Origin: Hydrangea macrophylla
Taxonomy: Eukaryota; Streptophyta; Magnoliopsida; Cornales; Hydrangeaceae
Direction of reading: 5' to 3'
Assembly: GCA_033977485.1 (NCBI GenBank)
Contig: CM066984.1
Coordinates: forward strand, 28,749,501-28,813,500
DNA length: 64,000 nucleotides
In this document: positions 58,379 through 64,000 of the stretch, piece after piece
Layout of the letters: every line of letters starts with the position of its first letter
How positions within the stretch are numbered: position 1 is the stretch's first letter
Notes under the pieces: generated by a model
Database searches by the model: none
What the model was told of the DNA's origin: nothing
Seen by the model: the letters and a program-made list of their open reading frames with translations, nothing else
Position numbers and translations under genes: made by a program

Positions 58379-58783
58379 CCTCTACTTCCCATTGTTTTTC
58401 TTAACCAGTACTACGTTTGCTAACCAGTCGGGATAGTGTACCTCTCAGATAGATCTCGCTTTGAGAAGTTTATCGACCTCCTCGCATACCGCCATCTGTC
58501 TCTCGGGGGCCATGCCCCATTTTTTCTACTTCATAGCCCAGGAGTGTGGGTTGACATTAAGTCGGTGAGACATTACCCGGGGGTCTCTCCCGGGCATGTC
58601 TTCATGACACCAAGCAAACACATCTTAACTCTGGCACAGGAACTGAATTAGCTTCTCCCTGAGACTGGGCTCCAGTTGGGTACCGATGGTGACCGTTCGA
58701 TCAGGGAGTTGTAGGTCTAGCGTCACCTATTCCAGATCCCCAATTGGTCCCACTCTGTCGCTTTGATCCCTCGGGTCCATCTC

Positions 58784-59340
58784 CTAGACATTCAGTGTTT
58801 CAGCGATGGCCTCCCGGTGCAGAGAGCTGACATAACAACTCCGAGTGATGGCTTGGTCTCCGCGTAGGCTCTCGAGCGCATGGGAGGTTGGGAATTTAAC
58901 CACCAGGCTGTGCGTTGACACGATCGTCCTGACCTTGTTGAGGGTTGACCATCCAAGGATGATGTTATAGGCAGATGCAGCTTCCACAACCACGAACCTC
59001 GCAAGCATAAATGCCTGCTGAGGATAGGCTCCTATGAGGACCGGGAGCTCGATGGTACCGAGCGGCTGGGTGCTGGATCCGTTGAACCCTACCAAGGGAG
59101 TAGCCACTGGTCGGAGCCACTGGTCGGAGCCTGTCCCTGGATATCCCGAGCTGAGAATGCTGATACAAACATGACGTCAAAGGAGCTGCCCATGTCTACC
59201 AACACCCTTTTAATCACGTAGTTTGCTACGGAGAGTGTTACCACCAGCTGATCATCGTGAGGGTAGTGCAGGCCTAACATGTCCTCGGATGAGAACGTCA
59301 GTCGGTTTGGGGAGAGCGGGTGGATTGGACATGCCAGACA
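58784..59340 (-). pseudogene. Protease region of E
   Basis: A retropepsin-like aspartic protease with a DMGSS active-site motif in VLVDMGSSFDVMF (near 59190-59215); family members usually have D-G/T-G-S-S. It continues into the second half with YNIILGWSTLN (near 58960). A short duplicated GGTCGGAGCCACT (59107-59130) shifts the frame near 59110. Confidence 0.8.
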
Positions 59341-61022
59341 TCTGATCGGGATGCCCGGGCATGCCTCTTCTAGTCCGACTGTGAATCCCCTCCTCCCAAG
59401 GTGCCTCCGGAGATTATATTGATTTGCCCAAAGGCTTGCGGTTGCTCGGGGGCCCGATTTTCTTGCCGGGATTGTCTGTCGGCTGCCACAAACTCAGTTA
59501 GGTGGCCCTGCTCAATCAGCTTCTCAATGACAATCTTTAGCTAAAAATAATCGTCCGTGTCATGCCCATGGTCTTTGTGGAAGTGGCAAAACTTGTCCCG
59601 GTTCTTCTTACCGAGCGGGCTTTTCAACTTGGCGGGTTCCTAGAGTAGCCTTTAGATCTCTGCGGTGGCCATAACTTCGTGGATTGGCCAGGAAAGTGGG
59701 GGTGAAGGCAATTGGGGCCTGGTCCCGAGTATCTCTCTGCTAATCTTGTTTAGGCTTCTTTCTCGGACCCTTCTCGGAGCCCTCCCATTTCCGTTTAGCT
59801 TTCGGGGACTCTTCCCTGTAAAGCTGGCATGCTTGGACTCCAGAAACTCCTCCGTATCAATGTACTTCCCTACTTTCTCTAAGAGTTCCACCAGGGTTGC
59901 CGGTCGGTCACGATGGAACAATGTTGCAACTTTGGTGTGTTGAACCTGCGAGCAGAAAGCCATGATTGCAGCTGTTTCATTCAGATTGCGGTCCATGTAC
60001 TCCCTCAGTGATTCTCCTTTTCACTGCTTGACGGTAAGCAGTTGGGTGTCCGATTATGATCGGTCGAGCATCCCCACAAACTGGCTGATGAATAGTTTGC
60101 TCAATGTCTTGAAGTCATCAACCGATTGGGGTTTCAGAGCATGGAACCACTATGCGGCTGGACCTTTAAGGGTACTAGGGAAGGCCAGGCATAGTAGCTA
60201 GTCAACCATGGTGACTAGCGCCATCTGGGCCTTGTAAGTGCGGACATGATCCACTGGGCTCCCTGAACCATCATAAGAGCTAAGATGCGGGGGTTTGAAT
60301 TTCTGCGGGATGGGGAATACGGTAATCCGAGCAGTGTAGGGCGACTCAGTCTCCATATTGGTATGATTGTGGAGCTACTTGCGGCTTATTTTTTTAATTT
60401 GCTGTTGCAAGTCCTCAATCTGGGCCTTTACATCTCGCCCGGTTCTCCTTTCCACATCTGAGCGGTACGTAGGGTTGGATGATGATGCTTCCTCCTCAAA
60501 CTGCGTTGTCCTTGGGGATAGAACCCGGCTCCGGCTCTTGGTAATCATATGCCTAAGTTCTCCCCAGCTCCGGGCCAGAGGGTCCTTGGTTGATTACTGG
60601 GGCTTTGGCCCTGATTCCTCCCTCCTGGTGGCGCACCGTCTATTGATAATATCTCTAGCATCTTTCACCCAGCGAGGATTGCCCCGAACTTGCTGCTTAG
60701 TGCGCCTGGGTGCTCTGCTATGGTCATCATTCCGAGCGTGTTCCCAATTCGACGAGGATACCGATGCAGAGTGGGTATGGTTCCGGACTCTTGCGAGCTC
60801 CCAGTCGGGGGCACTCTTCTCGGTCTGGTTCATAGATTGAGGGCACTTCTCCTAGAAGACCAACAGCGCTTCGATCTATTGTTGGGTTTACCGCTGGCCT
60901 TCCAGAAGTTGCGCGAGCGCTGCCGTCATTTGCTCGGAGGTTATGGAGGCGGCCTGCTGCTCGAGCTGCAAGTTCTCCTGATCGGCCGGAGCAGTATTTT
61001 TCTTACCCGTCTTTGGTGGCAT
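59341..61022 (-). pseudogene. Gag region of E
   Basis: Starts at the ATG at 61022 (MPPKTGKK), about 60 bases after the LTR. A low-complexity N-terminal part (60594-60833 frame) leads to the capsid domain (about 60020-60330, with the Tat pattern of a HVRTYKAQM-like block). The C-terminal half (59652-59996) follows, with NETAAIMAFCSQV and the LVELLEKVGKYIDTEE block. Stops and frameshifts throughout. No zinc-finger motif was seen. Confidence 0.78.
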
Positions 61023-61063
61023 GTTGATCAGTTAAGAATTTTGTTAGTGAAAAACTTATCGTT

Positions 61064-61083
61064 TCCCACAGACGGTGCCAAAC
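61064..61083 (-). other. Primer binding site of E
   Basis: The minus strand right after the LTR end (GGCATCATCA) reads GTTTGGCACCGTCTGTGGGA, one change from the TTGGCGCCGTCTGTGGGA type used by many plant gypsy elements. Confidence 0.75.
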
Positions 61084-61417
61084 TGATGATGCCAAAAATT
61101 TGTAAGAGAGGTTAAAAGAGAGATATAGGGACACAAGAACGTGTATGTGGTTCGGTCCCATTAACGAGGTGACCTACGTCCATGGTTGCGTCAATGCGCT
61201 TCACTAACAGATCACCGGCGGGCCTGGTGAGCCAACAATAGGGCGGCACTACCAGTAAAACCGACCGGGTGTATGCGTGTGTCTGAGAATAATATGCTAT
61301 TCTGTCTTTTCAGAATGCCCTCCTCTTTACGAGGGTAGGCGGCCTCTTTTATAGATAGAAAAGTCCTCTTGTACATGGTAAGTAATTAGATTAGGAAGCC
61401 TAATCTGATTGCAATTG
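61084..61417 (-). repeat. 5' LTR of E, 3' portion only
   Basis: Aligns with 51292-51545 of the other LTR but keeps the two segments deleted there. Stops at GCAATTG where F begins. TATAAAAG on the minus strand near 61347. Confidence 0.85.
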
Positions 61418-62294
61418 TGTCACGCCCCGGCGCAGCCAAAATAGGGAAAATTTTTGAATTTTCCATCTTGGACCCCTGAGGCACGTGACTGGTTGTATTA
61501 CCGAATTGTCCTCACCAAATGCTAATAATAAACAACATAACTAAGGGGATAAAACCAACAGCAACTAACAAGGATATATTATAATAAGAGGCCATAATAC
61601 TAGTTAACTATTACATCATGGTAGATACATCAGAGTCTTATGGCTCTAGGGCCTTACAGAACTATTACAAAAGATAGATGAAATCCTCTGCTAGAGGTTA
61701 CAACCAAAAACATTTACAAAGACATCCACTAGTCTTCTCTCTAACTAGCATATCCATAGCCATCTTCGGTGTACTCTTCCTCCATGATCTCCTCTTGCGT
61801 AGCATCACCCGTGTACTCATCACCTGGATAAGCTGGACATGGGAATGTCCAGCGACATGAACGTCGTCAGCTTATGAAAGCTGAGTGAGAAAACTAAATC
61901 AAATGGAACTTATATAGTCACACAAAATAAGAAATATATTTACTACTTTTATTACGTCTATTAAAGTTCTCTCACGTTCTCACCGTCAGACTATAACCAC
62001 TTACGTTCCCATACAGGCATTTGAAGAGAAAATAAACAATCGATACAACTCGCTTCTATATCTCGGAACATTATCACAGTCCATTACCGAAGTCTATTTC
62101 GGAGTCCTAACTCCAATCAACAACACCAAAAAGGCTGTCACTATTGCACAACTAAATCACTTTGTACTTGCCAATTGTAACCAATCCCTCTTTCATTAAC
62201 CAAACCATCCTACACTGATCAAACCATCTTTTACTGACCAAAACCATCTTGCACTGACTAAACCATTTTTCATTAACCAAAACACTTGTAACCT

Positions 62295-62830
62295 TCACTT
62301 TGTCACGAAGAACCACCACTTCTCCATCACGAAGAACCGAAGCGTTTACGGAGTGCAAGAACATCCATTCCATCACTAAGAACCGAAAGGAGTCTTCACT
62401 CTAAGAAATACCGTTTCATCATCACGAAGAACTGAAACGTTTACGGAGTGCAAGAACTTCCATTCCATCACTAAGAATCGAAAGGAGTCTTCACTCTAAG
62501 AAATACCGTTTCATCATCACGAAGAACCGAAACGTTTACGGAGTGCAAGAACATCCATTCCATCACTAAAAACCGAAAGGAGTCTTCACTCTAAGAAATA
62601 CCGTTTCATCATCACGAAGAACCAAAACGTTTACGGAGTGCAAGAACATCCATTCCATCACTAAGAACCGAAAGGAGTCTTCACTCTAAGAAATACCGTT
62701 TCATCATCACGAAGAACCGAAACGTTTACGGAGTGCAAGAACATCCATTCCATCACTAAGAACTGAAAAGAGTCTTCACTCTAAGAAACACCACTTCACC
62801 ATCACGAAGAACCGAAATGATACACAACTT
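62295..62830. repeat. 95-bp tandem array
   Basis: GCAAGAAC[AT]TCCATTCC recurs with exact 95-base spacing (62359, 62454, 62549, 62644, 62739 for one fixed base). Units contain CATCACTAAGAACCGAAAGG and CATCACGAAGAACCGAAACG halves, so each 95-mer is itself an old dimer of about 47 bases. Confidence 0.92.
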
Positions 62831-63434
62831 TCACATTCGTCAACCATACCCTTTTCTCACTATCCTGACCTCCGCTACCCAGATTACCTATCCGACAATT
62901 ATCCTTAGCATAATCTGCATCTAACATAGCATAACTGACCCTTACGTTTTCCCGACCGCGCATTCGTCACTCATTTTGGAATTTAGTACATTAAAGGACT
63001 TCCGAATATACTTTCGAAGTTACATTTATACATCCGTCATTCTATTTTATGTCGTAATATACTTACAATGGAAACTTATCCAATCACTATCAATGCAATA
63101 ATAGTGCCGTACAACATACTTATAGCTTGGGTATGAACTCTCTATGGTCATCACACTATATTCATAACAACGGAAACCTAGCGTGTAGCTCGTGGATTTA
63201 ATATCAATAATATATAGATGAAGCCCTTAACATACTCATCTACTCGATAGCACTACCATAGCACAAGATATCCATAACCTCATAGGTACCGGTAAGTAAG
63301 CATCATTAATAAACACATCATACAAGTAGTTATACAATCTTCCAGGAATTAATTTTACTATGTCGACTGAATTGATATGATTTATTTGGGCATGATAAAT
63401 TGATTTGTAGATCAAACTCAAAACTAGAACATTG

Positions 63435-64000
63435 TAGATAATTGGATTAGCTTCATGTACAAAAAAAATCTAGCTTCAATTACATTTTTGAGCTGCTCAA
63501 AATATTTATTTTACTTAGACATTTCTATATTTTCGGACTGCTCTATCCCAGATTTATAGAACTGCGTTGCATGTGCATTTCACCTATCAAGGATTCATTT
63601 TTAGACTAGGCTATAGAGGAGTTATTTGTATATAAATGAGTTAGCTTTCACCACAAAAAAACCTAGCATAATTCAGATTTTGGAGCTGCTGAAAACACTC
63701 ATTTTACTAAACTACATTCTGCTGGAGGTTTCTGTTTCTCAGATTTAAAGTACTTCGTTGTATGTACATTTCACCTATGAAGAAGTGATTTTCAAACTGA
63801 GATATAGAAGTGTTTTTTGTAGATAAATGAGTTATCTTTGTCCACAAAAAAACCTAGCCTCATTCCCATTTTTGAACTGCTCAAAACGTTCGTTTTACTA
63901 AACAACATTCTGCTGGAAGTTTCAGCTTCCCAGATTTGAAGATTTGATTTGCATGTTGCATAGAACCTCAAAATACAACATCAAACTCTTACTAAACATT
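63435..64000. repeat. About 192-bp direct repeats at window end
   Basis: Three diverged copies marked by TTAGCTT/TTATCTT at 63444, 63638 and 63829 (spacings 194 and 191), each with ACAAAAAAACCTAGC and GAGCTGCTCAAAA-like blocks. The third is cut by the window edge. Confidence 0.88.

Larger units (their letters stand above)
51292..61417 (-). mobile_element. Tat-like gypsy element E with antisense gene
   Basis: A minus-strand Ty3/gypsy element inserted in the 3' LTR of G. In its own direction: part of the 5' LTR (61417-61084), primer site, gag-pol (61022-55528), spacer, a spliced gene on the opposite strand (52714-54815), polypurine tract, and 3' LTR (51842-51292). Pol is of the Tat/Athila-like type, with protease, reverse transcriptase, RNase H and integrase in that order. 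An extra open reading frame between pol and the 3' LTR is known from Tat-lineage elements such as Grande. E's 5' LTR is cut by element F at 61418, so the far end and target duplication are not visible. Confidence 0.85.
61418..64000 (-). mobile_element. LTR of element F, minus strand, runs past window end
   Basis: Its first 12 bases TGTCACGCCCCG are the exact inverse of the end of the solo LTR at 9408-9419. The following 150 bases share the layout (ACCC, GGAAA, T-rich, CTATTTT on the minus strand). Both LTRs have repeats built on GTTCTT units at a similar distance from the 3' end. F is therefore a relative of the solo LTR in opposite orientation, inserted in E's 5' LTR. It has no coding frame, and its far end is not in the window. 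Confidence 0.7.

Noticed and set aside
60367..61115. Two long plus-strand open frames (60367-60840, 60690-61115)
   Set aside because: Antisense to E's gag; no motif, and the gag start and primer site explain the strand use.
62295..62830. CRISPR-like array
   Set aside because: Units are contiguous 95-mers without unique spacers, in a plant LTR; it is a tandem repeat.

Overview
This window looks like a flowering-plant nuclear genome, probably a eudicot, though the sequence alone cannot settle that. Almost all of it is nested, decayed LTR retrotransposons: Ty1/copia elements with initiator-Met-tRNA primer sites (TGGTATCAGAGC), Ty3/gypsy elements of Tat-like and Athila-like type, and two short hAT-type elements. 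I found no intact cellular gene, tRNA, rRNA or CRISPR array. The only coding remnant outside a recognised element is a plant-mobile-domain-like fragment near 16.6-17.1 kb.

Layout. 1-16205 is copia element A; its 5' LTR lies upstream of the window. A is split by its relative copia B (2081-12807, target duplication AGCAT/AGTAT), and B is split by a 2.19-kb solo LTR (7232-9419, duplication AAAGA). 16206-18633 holds the mobile-domain-like fragment and a gypsy LTR end with a primer site. 18634-21005 is the 5' LTR and leader of copia C, a third member of the A/B family. C is cut at 21006 by a gypsy element I (LTR about 21006-24478, primer site, leader, gag). I ends abruptly inside gag at about 26475, where it is fused to the 3' part of a Tat-like element D (26475-30555).

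31486-41267 is copia H, the best-preserved element: full length, TCCAA duplications, near-identical LTRs, gag-pol in one frame broken only by two in-frame stops, and a 709-bp hAT element in its leader. H sits in an older minus-strand copia remnant. 43110-51291 is Athila-like G, with gag but no pol, carrying a 666-bp hAT element with ACCCGA-type subterminal repeats. G's 3' LTR is interrupted by the Tat-like element E (51292 to about 61417, pol on minus). E's own 5' LTR is interrupted at 61418 by F, a minus-strand LTR related to the solo LTR, with a 95-bp tandem array and about 192-bp repeats running to the window end.

The most interesting system is in D and E. Between pol and the 3' LTR each carries a gene on the strand opposite to the retrotransposon. 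The protein resembles the family called putative gypsy-type transposon (PF04195-like), with a coiled-coil-like alanine-rich part and an acidic tail. The two diverged copies keep the same splice-site positions, which suggests a real spliced antisense gene carried by the retroelement. Both copies are now broken.
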